From: Chalara sp. BL73
Lineage: Eukaryota; Ascomycota; Leotiomycetes; Helotiales
DNA: 64,000 nt
Assembly: GCA_918026815.1 (NCBI GenBank)
Contig: CAKJVC010000103.1
Location: 48,825-112,824 of the forward strand
Reading direction: 5' to 3'
Numbering within the stretch: the first letter of the stretch is position 1; each line of letters opens with the position of its first letter. The position numbers and the translations under genes were made by a program. This document shows, piece by piece, positions 35,321-47,579 of the stretch. The notes under the pieces were generated by a model. It did no database searches. It was not told the DNA's origin and was given only the letters and a program-made list of their open reading frames with translations.

Positions 35321-38300
35321 TCATCCTGCCGCTGTCACCATTAATGCCTTTTTCCGTAAAATGACAGCATTAACGAGTGGATCCGCCGTTACATGCTTTC
35401 CACTATTAATAACATGCGTCCTCATATTCTTGTCGTAACGGAGTCCCGTAAGTAGCTTTGGTGTGATAAGGAAGTATTGGCTTGTGTGTTCTTTACAGGC
35501 AATTTCAACCATGCGCTCGTGCACCATACGTTCATTACGAGGATCCATACCTTGATTGATCTCGTCGACAACACGGAATGGTGACTGCGCAAGCGATTGA
35601 AGGGACATTAAGTAAAAGATGGTCGATACAGATCTTTCACCTCCAGATTGTCGATGTTGGTCAAGAATTTGAAGACTTTCGCTTTGTCTGTAATGCTTGC
35701 TAAGCGTATGTATTTGTGCGGGAACAATGTACTTACCTGAACTTGACTTTTATCTGAATAGCCCATTGGTCGAAGTCATCGTCCTTGTGTATGCTAACTT
35801 CTCCAGCACACCCAATCTGCTCAAAGTTGTACGAGAATGCGTCGCTGATTTCAGCAATGAGAGCATCCAGAGCCGGTTCCCATCTATCCCTAACCTTTGT
35901 AATATGCCGAGACAGTTTGGTAAGCCTCTCTTCCGCAGCAGCGATCTTCTCTTGTAGTTTCTCAAGTTCAACCTTACGCAATTCAAAGTCCCGAATCGCA
36001 TTAGGGTTACTGGCGTGCATGAATTCTAGTTTTGCTTCCTCAGCAACGATCTCTGCTTCGCGGTCCTCGATGCTTATATCAGGGAGATTCCTGAAGAACC
36101 CGCCTTTTCCAGCAGCATCAGCTTCGGCGAGGAGAGTCGTAACCTCTCGCTGAATTACCTTGCCCTTTGCCTTAAGTTCAGAGAATTCAACTTCAACATT
36201 CCGCACTAGCTGCGCCTCGCGCTCTATGCTCTCGAGAACAGCATGGTTCCGTGCCTCGAGCGACTCGACATCAGACTCGGCTTCTACAAGCCTGACTTTG
36301 ACATCAAGCAGCTCCACATGACAGGTCCTGATAGCTTCCACCAACTCCTTGTGCTGAATAATCTTTTTTAACTTCCGAAGGACACTGCCATCTTGTTGGA
36401 TATTCTTCTTCCTGATCTTTTCGTATAACGAAACGCCCGCTTGTTCTTTTTCGTCAATACTTTCTTGCAAGCGCTCTGTGAAGTTAAATTAGCCTCTAGG
36501 AAGCATTATATTTTCCAGAACTTACCCATTTTGCCAGGGAGTGCCATGTATTCGCCATGAAGTTTCTGTAGCTCATTCTTCTCTTTTGTTAATTGAGCCT
36601 ACGTGTACAATTAGCATCGGAGCGTGACCAACACGAAGTATAACGTACTACATCCTCTTTAGATTGCGTTCGCTCTCCTTTAAGCACTTCCAATCTTTCT
36701 CTTAGTGGCATAATCTCATTCTTCAGGTCGTTGAACACGCTTCGACATTCATCTATTTTGGCCTGAAGTTCTCGATTTGCAGATGTGTCAACTGGACGGT
36801 CCGTCCAGAATCTCGGTGTTTCAGGAAACATTTTCGTCGTCGTAGAAGTGGCCGACGGCCCGTACTCTTTTCTATTGGTGACTCGGTAGGATGTCCTGCC
36901 AGCAACCCAAGAGTTGCATGGGCCTTGGACCAGCATTTCGTGCTGGCTTTCTGTCACATCTTTCAAAGATACCCCCGCAGAGTTCACCTTTGCGCCGCCA
37001 CACAGCATTGCGAGTACGGGTTCTGGACCATCGATATAATCAAGCGCCCATCCATCCAACCCACATTTCCTCGCTTCTTCAACAGACATGGGAGGATATT
37101 TGACTTGAGCAAACTCATCATCCTGAACGGACCGTATAGTAACATGCGCAAGGCCCATGCTGCCATCATTCGGACTTCCGAACAATTTCCTACTTAACTT
37201 CTCAAAATCTGTCGGAGTTTGTGTTGTAATCGCCAGAAGGTTTTTCTGATCCAGTATTGCTTCAATAGCTGGTATATACTTTGGATCCTTGATGGAGCAA
37301 GAAATGAGTGCAGGAGCATAGACCTCCTGCTCGAACTCAGCCCGATGTTCTTGGATCCACTTCCAAGCCTTTGCAGTGTCACTCGAGAGAGATTCAATTC
37401 GTTTCAACTGCTGGCCCTCCTGGGTCTGAGCTTGTGCTATCTCCCTTTCGTAGTTCTCTATCTCTTCTCGTACTTCCTTACCACGAGTACGAAGCTGCCC
37501 TTCCTGAATTTTCAATTCGGATGTTTCATTATCCATTTCACGGATTTGAATATTTTTCGCTCTCTGCTATAATTAGCAATAGCTCTTGAGAACTGAAAGT
37601 CTACAACACATACAATTTTCTCATTCCACTCCAAACCATTGAATTCAGGGGGGTCCATCCTAGCCTGTGCGGTCATACTTGCTAGTTTTTGTCGAAGTTT
37701 GGACACATCTTGCACCCTCTTCTTATCATTCTTCTTCTCCTCCTCAATATCAGCATCGACTTCCTGGATGTCCTTCTCAATAGCCTCTATGTCAGCGATG
37801 GCTTTCTGGGCATCTTGCTCCGCAGTCTGCAGCTTCCTTTTTCGTGATTGGACAACGGCCTTGATCTGACCATAGTAGTGCTTTTTGCGATTCACGGCTT
37901 CCAAAGAAGGTTGTGATTCTTCCTTCAAACGCTGTAAGCGCGCTACAGCCTCAGCTCTCCGCTCCTTCAGGTTCTGTTGTTGAACGCGAATAAACTTGTA
38001 TTTGATGAATGGGATACTCTTTTTCAACATGTCAACCTGATCTTTGATGTCGTTGATCTCCTCTAGCTGCTCCTTCTGGGCTTGCAAGCTTGCAATGCGA
38101 TTCTCATTGGCCCTCAACAACTCATTATTCTCGACAAGTTCTTCTTCGAGTGTTTTTTGCTCCTTGCGATATCCCTTCAATTTGTCGTGCCACTCCAACA
38201 TCTCAGGTGGTGCGGCAGCTCGCTGCGTTTGTTGCAATAATTCAACTGGGGATAAACCGGCAAATTCGGACACCTTGTCTTGAGGAAGAAACTGGCATAG

Positions 38301-38939
38301 ATTGTCGATTTGAATGCTAAGACTTCGACACAGAGCCTGCACAGCCTTGAGTGAACTTTTCTTTCCATTCAACCACCACTCACGGCCATTACCATCTCTA
38401 ATGATCTTTACTTTGACAACATGGTTATCTTCCCCTGGCAAACCTTGAAGTTCGATCTCGATGAAAGCATGCTCCTGGTTATGTTTGACAAACTCCCCCA
38501 CCTCTCCAGCGCGCCCCAAGTGTTTTGGGCCCCAACCCAAGCCTAGACATATGGCACATACCAATGAACTCTTCCCAGTACCATTAGGGCCTATTACCAT
38601 ATTCAGATTCGGGCCAGGAAAGAATTCGGCTGACTCATAGGTGACAAAGTCAGTGAGCTTGACGCGAACAATGGAGCCGGCCTGAAAGGTATCCGCACCG
38701 CCATCGTTCTCATTGATAGTGCTATAGGGCTTCCTATGTCGCCGCTGAAGACCAGAAGCGTTTTCAGGCTGAGGGGAACCATACGGAGGGGTATTCTCGC
38801 TTCCAGAACCGTCCATTCGACGGCGTTTGCCTAAGCTAGAAGTTGAAGGGCTTTGGGAGTTTCTGAGCGCGAGCGCTTCTGCATCACCATCTTCATCGAC
38901 ATGGGATCTGCTTCGTCGACGTCCTAACTGTGGCACCAT
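35321..38939 (-). CDS. smc5: SMC5, structural maintenance of chromosomes protein 5
   Basis: Five exons: 37614-38939, 36649-37566, a small one at about 36527-36598, 35737-36475 and 35321-35687; about 1,140 residues, normal for SMC5. After a basic disordered N-terminus comes [35 protein letters not shown], listed here by its parts: the Walker A motif is GPNGTGKSS. Next are [15 protein letters not shown] (SMC5-specific), the first coiled-coil arm, the hinge around residues 450-630, and the return arm. The last exon carries the signature [14 protein letters not shown], followed by the Walker B and D-loop ([10 protein letters not shown]). SMC5-SMC6 with the NSE subunits forms a nuclear complex for recombination repair, replication-fork stability and restriction of extrachromosomal DNA. 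The start codon lies only 126 bp from the left breakpoint of the large duplication, so SMC5 itself is single copy here. Confidence 0.93.
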
Positions 38940-40498
38940 GTTTGCGTGATGACATGCTTCGTTTGGGTTGTATCGCTGAGGAAATCCGAAGGCGGAAATT
39001 TTGGGTGAACTCCCAGGGTAACGCGACTGCTCTACGACGCGTCAAGGCGAAGACTCACAGCCAATAAATTAAGCTCGGCCCCACAATAACTCGTCACCGC
39101 CGAAGACTTCCAAAAGTTCATTATTATAGAAGGTCAGCACTTGCATTTTCGTGCAGCTAATCCCTCGGAATATCATCATGGTCTACAATCAAGATATCGT
39201 TGGCATATCATTTGGCTCGAGGCCAGATTTCAGCTCCGAGTCTCCTGAGTTCCTCGAGCCTTGCAAGAACCCCCTGGGAGCACCGTCCTGAGACTATAAG
39301 TATAACATCTCCTCTAAGTAAGATGACAGTGATTGGTTATGGGGAACCTTTGTCGGGCCTACTGCAATAAGAGACCATATGTATGTGGGCACACATGAAA
39401 TGCACAAAGCGGCGTTGAAATACGTGCTCGTCTTGTGATTAGTTGGAATGGAACCCCCCCAAAAATATTAGAACAGCAGGCGACTGTGGGACTTAAACGG
39501 TACGAAATGGAAGATAATGTTTTCTTGCCGAGACTTTCTAAGATGTACAAACATCTAAAAATGTATAAGTGTGAAAGTAACCGTCTGCCTCCTCCCCTCT
39601 ACTATGTATCTTGGTTTCGACCTGAAGATAATAGCAGAACGCAAAGTTTCCGTGGCTTACACCAACCAGGCTCTCCTCCTCAGAAAATAATCCATACTGC
39701 CGTCAAGAAACACTTAATTGACCATTGAGAGTCATTTAAGGGCATTGAATGATATGCAACTGGTTGTTAGTCTTTGCAATGGCTTAATCTCTTTCACTGC
39801 CACTCTTTAAAAAGGTCTCTCGTGGACCTAAACGTGAAAACGGTTATGTGACTAAAGGATTGGCTGTACTCTGGCTGGAGGCTTTGAATGTTGTCGAATA
39901 TCTAGGAGTTTTGAAGTCAAAAACCACCAAAATCAAAATTATAGTGCAATAGCTCTCACGGCGGGAGTGATAACATTAATAGAGGAATAAACATAAGTGA
40001 GGTCAGAAATCAATGGGAAAAGTCCAGGCGTGTTCCAGTGCTCTCTGGCTGCGGGGTGTATTACGATCGCTAAGAGCATTCCGACCTCGAAGAATCTGGT
40101 ATGTCAACAAACACTGAGACACGCCCATACCAAACATTCCACAACCGAATTGCTCGAATTCAGGATTCTGTCACCTCGTCTCTCCATTTCTTGTATTCTT
40201 GCAGCTCTACGCAGTCGTTCGCCTCTCCTTCTTTCCTTTATTCATTTTACACCCTCGATGTTCTGCACGCCAGTGTATCAGCTGCCGCAAAGTGTGCTTT
40301 CTTAGTTGAACAGCACACACCCTCGCTATTCCTAACGCTTCGGGTCGCGGAACCATATACTTTCCAGCTAGTTTCGCGCTCGTCTGCTCTACAGAGAATT
40401 CATATCGGGCACCATTCGAGTTGTCTATATTTCATTTTTCCCAGGTCGATATTGGTATGCAGCATTACAGTTAGGAACAGCATTTGCGGCAGCCCAGC
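38940..40498. other. Divergent region, SMC5 / kinase copy 1, containing left duplication breakpoint
   Basis: About 1.56 kb between the divergent SMC5 and kinase start codons. From 39066 onwards it is repeated at 51416 onwards. Short frames here (for example 39435-39728) have no recognisable features. It should hold the SMC5 promoter, which is not duplicated, and the kinase promoter, which is. Confidence 0.55.
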
Positions 40499-43400
40499 AT
40501 GAGTAGCCAATACCCTCGACCGCCAACGCGCCGTGCACCTCTCGGAGAAGCAACGCGACGAGTGAACAATTCCCAGCTTATGCAGGCGAGGGCTTTACCA
40601 TCGAAAGGCTCCCCAATGCCACACTACGAAAGCTTGAAGGCAGACGGCCTTCTCCAAGTCATTAACTCTCCTCCAGTGTCACCTCTCTCAAAGGGATATT
40701 CGGGCGATACAGCCTCTAAGCCTAATATTGGCTATCAACGTCTGTCGGCCATCTCGAGAGATTATCCAGCCGACAATACTAACCGGTTGTCACAAATATC
40801 CGCAGTCTCAACAAATGCTTCGGACGGGAGGAGGCTGAAACAGATGATAGGTCCTTGGCAATTGGGAAAGACGCTGGGCAAAGGAGCAACTGCTCGTGTA
40901 AGGAAGGCTCGTCATATTTCGGAAGATACAACTGCAGCAGTAAAGATCATACCGAAGAATAATGCACAACTCTCCCAGGCTGGAAGTCTTGTTGATCTTG
41001 ATAGAGCCGAAGCTCAGGTAGTCTACACAGCCGATGGGGAAAGACGAATGCCCATTGGAATTGAGAGAGAGGTTGCCATCATGAAGCTCATGCAACATCC
41101 CAATATTCTGAAGCTCTATGATATCTGGGAGAATCACAAAGAAATGTAATAAGTTCCTAACATCTAATCTTAGTTTTGTGTCTAACAACCTCAGATATCT
41201 AGTTCTGGAATACGTTGACAACGGAGAATTGTTCTCGCACATTATGAAGACAGGCCGACTAGAAGAAGAAGAAGCTGTCAAATACTTTCGACAAATGTTA
41301 AGTGCGGTTGGATATTGTCATTCATTCAATATTTGTCACCGGGATCTCAAGCCAGAGAATGTGCTGCTGATGAAAGATATGACGGTTAAAATAGCTGACT
41401 TTGGAATGGCTGCTTTGCATCAGAGTCCTAATCACAAACTTAAGACAGCATGTGGAAGTCCGCATTATGCCGCGCCAGAACTGATCAAGGGTAGATTATA
41501 TCGTGGAGAGAAAGCGGATATATGGAGTCTCGGTGTAATTCTCTATGCAATGCTTGCCGGACAGTTACCGTTTGATGTTGACAATCACCATTCAGATTGG
41601 TTGCCCGAGCTGCTTTCTCTTATCAAGAGAGGGCAGTATGATATGCAACCAGAGTTCAGCAAGGAGGCAACGAATCTGATTTGGAGAATTCTACAGACGG
41701 ACCCACGGAATAGAATTGATATACAACAAATATGGAACCATCCTCTGATGCGAAAATATGATTACCTGGACGACTATTCAACAGGAAAATTTCCTTTGTA
41801 TCCCAACATGAAAAAGCATCCTGCACTGAAGAGAGAGGAGATCCATGAGAGACTATTGAGGCCATTGCGGTCCATGTGGCATCAGCTTAACGAGAACGCC
41901 CTGATAGAAGCATTAATGAGTGAAGAGTCAGTTTCTCAGTTACCATGTTTACGATTCTCACGTAAATTAATTACTAATCTTGTGCAGGCCAAATCAACAG
42001 AAGTTGTTTTACCATCTTATCCTGGAATACACGAATAACGAGATGGAAAACTACAATCCAGACGTGACGTATTCGGCTAGTGATTACCACCACTCGAGGC
42101 CACTTGTGTTGACTAAGACGTACTCAACTCGAAACTTTCTTCAGCCTAAAAGCAAAGGCCATCGGCGACAGACTTCCCGCTTCACAGTTATCAGTAATGT
42201 ACCGGAAACAGAGCAGAGCTATGATCCTTTCAAAGCGTCCCGTCCTCAGCAGCTTGAGAGTCGTGCAGGAGATCGTCCCAAAGTTACAATTCATCGAACC
42301 CAACCAAGTGATGAGTTCACGAACTCCCATTCTACATCCAAAGTTCGAGAGGAATCGCCAGCCTCAATGTTGGGCGTTAGCAGTAGCCAACGTAGTAGAC
42401 AAGGCAAGTTCGTTCATCCACGAGCGTACGCATCACGTAGCTCCATAGCAAGCTCAACCAGAAGCAGAGGCAGCGGGTCCTATGTACGCGTCTCAACCGC
42501 GCACAAGCGTGGTGTCAGCTTTACCCACCTTCGCAATCAGCGTGTATTGAGCAAGCACCATAGCAATCATACAGAAGTGACCGACAATGATGGCTCTACG
42601 CTTCGGCCGGTTGCAGAACTTGCACCTTCGACACAATATATCCGTTCAAGGAAAGCTCAGTCACAGCTATCGGATTCCATGGATGTGGACGCGAACCCTG
42701 CTCGTGCCAGTAATCTGTGGACGGAGGATGTCAAAGAATTAAGTCACAGCCTCGCTAGAGATTGCGATGAAGCCTTCAACCGCTTGGATGATATCGCGGA
42801 GTCCCCAAGAAGAAACAGCGTACCTTTACCATCATTCCAGAAAAGCGAACTCGCCAAGAAACCATTCTTGCTAGAGGTCCCTGATAACAAACTCAAACGT
42901 GCATCTCTCAACAATCGGCCATTGCCGCCTGTGCCCTCTCTATCCAACCCTGTAAAGGTTACACTGCGTGAGGCTTTGAAGGATGCTGAACTTCGAAAAC
43001 TGTCTGCGGATGACTCTCCTGGATATCTTGACCGTATGGTCTCACATATCGATCGATTGATTCAGCCAACCTCTTCGGTTACGGCTGCGACGGATCGTCG
43101 GTCATCCTCAGCACCAGTAGATAGCAAACAAACCAAATCAAATGCTCCATTGACATCAATCTACGAGGCAAAGAAAGAGGGTGAATCTCCACGACAGGCA
43201 GAATCTAGTCACCAAATTCGACCAGATACGAAGAGTGGCAGGGTAGCATCTGCTCCTGAGCCTCGCAAAAATATGTCGTACGATCGCTTTACAAAGCCAG
43301 GATCAGACATCAAAACTACTATCCGAGTTGTTCATTCTGATAGCCCAGTAAGGGCCCCTGCGCCATTGACAATTCGAAAAAAGGGGGCTCAAAACGGACC

Positions 43401-44436
43401 ATCCGCTCTAGAGAGACGGAGCCGTAATGCAGATAATTTTGTTGGCAATGACAATAAAACGTACACAGTAGTCGAACAGCGATACCAATATCAAGGAGAT
43501 CTAAACACCGGCGCCTCTTCAGAAGTTAGAAGCAACGAGGATCAATCTAGCGTTAGCAACTCAGGGACTGTTCTCAAGAAGAAGTCAACCTGGTTCAAGC
43601 GCACATCTAAGACCGAGAACGAAAATGACTGGAGAATGTCGATCGGTGGGGCGAATGCATCTCAAAGTTCTAGCAACGTCAACGCAGTACGCGCGCATGG
43701 CGAACTTCCACTGCAATTACCACTCAAGAAGAAGTTTAGCCTCGGCAGGTTGTTTAAGAAACGATCTTCTAAGTCGGATATCATGGCCCTTGGTGAGTAT
43801 TTTGCAAGTCTTCTTCGCGAACCCTATTGATATGTCGCATTAGGGAACGATAGTTTCGAAGACAGACATGACAATGAAAGCAATTCGGGATCTTTCGAGG
43901 AAGCTCGACGAGCCTCCAATGGCAGACGTATTTCAAGCACCTCGGAAGCGAAGGCGCGGCAGATTGAGCCTCAGAGAAATTGGCTTGCCAAACTTTTTAA
44001 TGTCAAGCCTGCCAAAAAGCTTATGTGCTTCTCGGTTTCGAAGGTTAGAGCCCGGCAAGAGGTGGTCAGAATCCTCAAGGAGTGGAAACGATATGGTATC
44101 CGTGATGTCCAGGCGGACAAGGCAAGAAATATTGTCTTCGCGAGAGTGGCAGCCAAAAATTGTAAGAACATCCTGCTTTATGAACTCTCAATAATACTCA
44201 CTCATTCAGTTCTTGATATGAAGGAAGTCGCTTTCGCGGCCGAGTTCATGACAGTCATTGAGCATGGGAAGCGGTCTCACCTCTGCATTGCACGACTTAC
44301 GCAAGAGAGGGGTGCAGCGAGCAGTTTCCATAAGGTGGTGGAGACGCTGGATACGGTTCTGAAAGCCCGCGGTATGCTTGTCAATGATGATCGGAAGAGC
44401 AAGATGATGGTTAAGACACTGCGATCTGCTGATTAG
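40499..44436 (+). CDS. Hsl1/Gin4/Cdr2 (NIM1-type) septin-associated protein kinase, copy 1
   Basis: Five exons, 40499-41145, 41195-41926, 41988-43792, 43844-44161 and 44210-44436, join in phase and give 1,242 residues. The kinase domain spans about residues 117-410: GKTLGKGATARVRKA (glycine loop), AVKII (Lys), HRDLKPENVL (catalytic loop), IADFGMA (metal loop), CGSPHYAAPELI (activation and APE motif) and DIWSLGVILYAM. An unusual insertion with VDLDRAEAQVVYTADGERR sits between the Lys strand and helix C, as in fungal Gin4/Hsl1-type kinases. A long Ser/Arg-rich disordered region follows, and the last about 150 residues resemble the KA1-like membrane-binding C-terminus of this class. These kinases sit at septins and the bud neck or cortex and relieve Wee1/Swe1 inhibition of mitosis. 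The start is the ATG at 40499; the longer frame opens with TTG. Confidence 0.88.
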
Positions 44437-45800
44437 CCTTCGGGGCTTGGTCAGGCGAGACTTCCCTTCCCTCTAGAATTCTGCCGCCTAAAATTAGATG
44501 ACACGGCCTAGCGATCTCTTCAGTATTGCTCTGGCTTTTGAAATGTTCCTTAAGAGCGCTTGAATACTTGCGAGGTTGGATTAATGTTCCTGTTGTTTGT
44601 TGTATGGCCAGGTGTGCATAGTCTTTAATTCTGAGAGGGGTCTAGACGTTCATAGTTTTATTATTGGGTGTTTGTAGAGTACTGGATATGATCAGGGTAA
44701 CTGAGGAATGAACCCCCAGATCCGGCGTTCTTGGTAATATTAAGAATGGCACGTCGGGGTCTTGCATAGGTTGTGAGATATGTCTGGTATAGCTCAATTT
44801 GATGTGTTCTTCACAGGTCCAGTTTGAACGCCTTTTATCCTATAAATTCACTAGATGGTATCAAGTCAGGAACACAGGCGTTCCATTCTTACTATAAACT
44901 TCGTCAAGGGGGGTGTGCTCAATCGGCTCTCCTTATATTCTCAGGCTGCTACTAATTCTGTCGTCTGGGTGAAGTTCTGAGAATGAATGGCTGTCTCTGC
45001 ACACATTCCTTTTCCCTATTCTAGATTAGCACTGTAAACCCCATTGCACTCATCATTGACCTCTGTCTACTTGAGTCCGGTATTTAATTGGGTCTTTCTT
45101 TACATACTACCAAACCTCATTATACATTTGTCAGCAGCTCTAGACCCACCAAGGAGGTCCTGTACTATTTACCCTATTTGGACATTCGGAGCCCTTACAC
45201 GCAGCTAAAACTTAAGACTCACTGCTTGCATCGCTCACATAATAATAATAGAAGAATACGTCATCGTAGGCATGCGCCAACAGTTCAAGAAGAAATAGGC
45301 TTGGCTATCTCCAGTACCGCAGACCAATCGATCGTGACTAGCCCAACCCAATATTTTGGGGATTTATGAATTCTGCGGTTTCCGCGTATTACAAATCTTA
45401 CATTCAAAGCTTAATTTGCTGGCACATGTTCCACAGTTACCATAAATGGACATCAGTATGGGTCGTTGCACCTAACACCGTGAAGTAGAGCTCAACTCTG
45501 ATGATGAAGCTTCTTCTGTCAGTCGATAATGCTCACCAGTTGCTCGATAATCTTCCCACAAATCCTGTTGAGAGCCATGTGACTTGATGTGTAGAGAATG
45601 GAGACTTCGAGTCAAAGAACTGAGGCTGCCATGGATATAAAATCCCACCCTGCTCTACTCAGTTTCCGATTTCTGATCATGCTTACACTCACATTCCGTA
45701 ACATATCAAGAGATTACCGATTCTAGATTTACATCCATATAGAACCTCTCCTACCAGTTCATTCCACATTTTCCCCAGAATCCCAGAGCCGAATCTCAAG
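44437..45800. other. Spacer between kinase and SDR, copy 1
   Basis: About 1.36 kb without a supported gene. The one longer frame (45088-45369) has no recognisable features. The SDR promoter should lie near 45650-45780, where a TATAAAA-like stretch is present (45636). Confidence 0.45.
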
Positions 45801-46670
45801 ATGCCTACCCACATTTTCATTACTGGAGCGAATCGAGGTACACACTTTTATCTCAGAGCTATTGGGACCAAGTACTGACACAATCTGTCTTCCCCAGGAA
45901 TCGGTAAAGGGTTAGTAGGCGAATATCTTTCTCGTCCCAACAATGTCGTTGTCGCCGCCGTCCGCGACCCATCTCATCCTACTTCCCAGTCTCTCAACTC
46001 CCTTCCCGTTGGGAGCGGCAGTTCTCTCATCGTTCTCCCCTTCTTGGGATCGGTGCTTCCGACAGCTTTGCGCTTGATGCTGTCTCCATTCTTAAGTCCA
46101 AATACTCAATCGCCAACCTCGACGTCGTGATCGTGAACGCTGGTATTTTAAATTATTATGGTAGTGCACTTGAGACGCCTTTGGACACCACGCGGGAGCA
46201 CTTTAATGTCAATACTGTCGGTTCTCTCGCTGTATTCCAGGCTGTGCAGCCGCTATTGGCTGCAGCGGAAGTAAATGGAACTCCAAACTTTGTCACGTTG
46301 ACAAGCACGGTAGGCAGCATTGGCGAGATGGATAAGATGCCCCTCGAGACTGCTGCTTATGGAGCAAGTAAAGCAGCGCTGAATTACATTACCCGCAAGA
46401 TTCATTTTGAGAATCCCGGGATTATCGCTTTCCCCATTAATCCAGGGTGGGTCAATACTGAGGTGAGTATTACGTAGGTTTCTAATGAGATGAAATAAGG
46501 CTAAGATAACGTAGATGGGAAATAACGGTGCCGTTGTCCATGGATTGCCTGAAGCGCCGGTGGCGATCGACGAATCTGTGAAAGGTATTACTTCTCAGAT
46601 CGATGGTGCAACGAGGGAGAAGTCTCCTGGGGTGCTACATTCGTTTGAAGGAGATAGGCCGTCTTGGTAA
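45801..46670 (+). CDS. NorA/Nor-1-like short-chain dehydrogenase, frameshifted, copy 1
   Basis: Exons are 45801-45837, 45898-46462 and 46515-46670. The N-terminus MPTHIFITGANRGIGKG is the Rossmann cofactor loop (TGxxxGIG), split by intron 1 after the first Gly codon base. NAGI lies at about 46138, the active-site Ser in LTSTVGS, and the YGASK catalytic Tyr/Lys at 46357-46371. The end has GNNGAV and DGATREKS, typical of fungal norsolorinic-acid-ketoreductase-like SDRs. The frame is broken near 46030-46050: the first half runs on into a wrong frame, and the exon total (758 nt) is not a multiple of three. The same break is in copy 2, so it is either a real mutation that predates the duplication or an error shared by both copies. 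No other genes of an aflatoxin-like pathway are nearby. The substrate is unknown. Confidence 0.75.
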
Positions 46671-46971
46671 TTCAGGTTGTGGCCAAGCGTTTGTCAAACA
46701 GCTTCCCATCTGAAACTTATCATAGACTGAAGAGAAAGACATTTCATTTTGATAAATCTATTCAATACTCTAAGTTACGTGTAAGCTCTAGTAATAACCA
46801 GCATCCAATTTTTGACCAATAGCACGCCTTTTGCATGCCGTGTGTCTTAGTTCGGTAGTTCTGCCCATTATCTGTCGTTACTTAAATGATGGCAGTAGCT
46901 GTACGCCGCTGAAACTTGCATGAATACGAAGTCGAAGTCATGTTGCCGTTCCGCCTTTGCGTCATACACCT

Positions 46972-47579
46972 TCACAGCTTACTTTCTCTCTTCTGGCCCT
47001 TCTTTGCATCCTTGCTTGCCTTCATCAACGTAGCTCCAGATACCAATGCTCCTCCTATGGCCGTAATTCCAGCCCCAGCTAACTTAACAGCGCCCACGCC
47101 AGCGCCGCTCATCCCTGCACTTTGCATTACAGCAAAGACACTTCCGGCTGCTACATTTGGGATTTGAGTGCCTGCAGCTAGACCACCTAAGAAACAATAT
47201 TAGTTGTCACTCAGAGTAATAACCCTCGGATTAAGAAGCTCTAGTCTATATGAGATTAAACTCCCGAGTCTAGAATGTATCGAAAATACGAACCAGCAAC
47301 TGGGCCGGCAGCTCCGAAGCCAACAAGTCCCACTGCTGCAACGGGGAAAAATAGTACGCTGACTCCTACAGCTGTGAAGCAGAGACCAGTGGTTGCAGCT
47401 GGGTTCTTAAAGCCCCATTCTGTTGCCTGGATGACAAGATTATAAACACGAACAAATCATTAGGTGTTTGCAGCTATTCTCACCTTCCCAGCCTTGTCCT
47501 TCACCGACCCTAGATTTGGAAGGGCGGTCGAGGTTGATGTGGGGTACATGGAGGGTACAAGGGATCTTGACAGTTTCAT
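46972..47579 (-). CDS. ISG12 (IFI6/IFI27)-like small membrane protein, copy 1
   Basis: Three exons, 47484-47579, 47294-47426 and 46972-47186, give 147 residues, and all joins are in phase. Exon 1 has a short Ser/Thr-rich N-terminus ending GSVKDKAGK. Exon 2 holds a hydrophobic helix with FFPVAAVGLVGFGAAGPVAG. This Gly/Ala-rich motif, followed in exon 3 by LAAGTQIPNVAAGSVFAVMQSAGMSG and a third hydrophobic stretch (AIGGALVSGATL), is the signature of the ISG12 family. Animal members (IFI6, IFI27) are small hydrophobic mitochondrial or nuclear-envelope proteins linked to apoptosis and interferon response; fungal members have no known role. The C-terminus is Lys-rich. It is convergent with the SDR gene (about 300 bp between stops). 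A plus-strand frame over exon 3 is a shadow. Confidence 0.8.

Noticed and set aside
40101..40502. 133-codon frame just upstream of the kinase as an N-terminal exon or separate gene
   Set aside because: It overlaps the kinase start, its composition is low quality, and there is no splice link to the kinase frame. It is probably the 5' untranslated region.
45801..46670. SDR as part of an aflatoxin-type gene cluster
   Set aside because: Only the SDR resembles Nor-1. There is no polyketide synthase, P450 or cluster regulator nearby; this SDR family is common outside such clusters.
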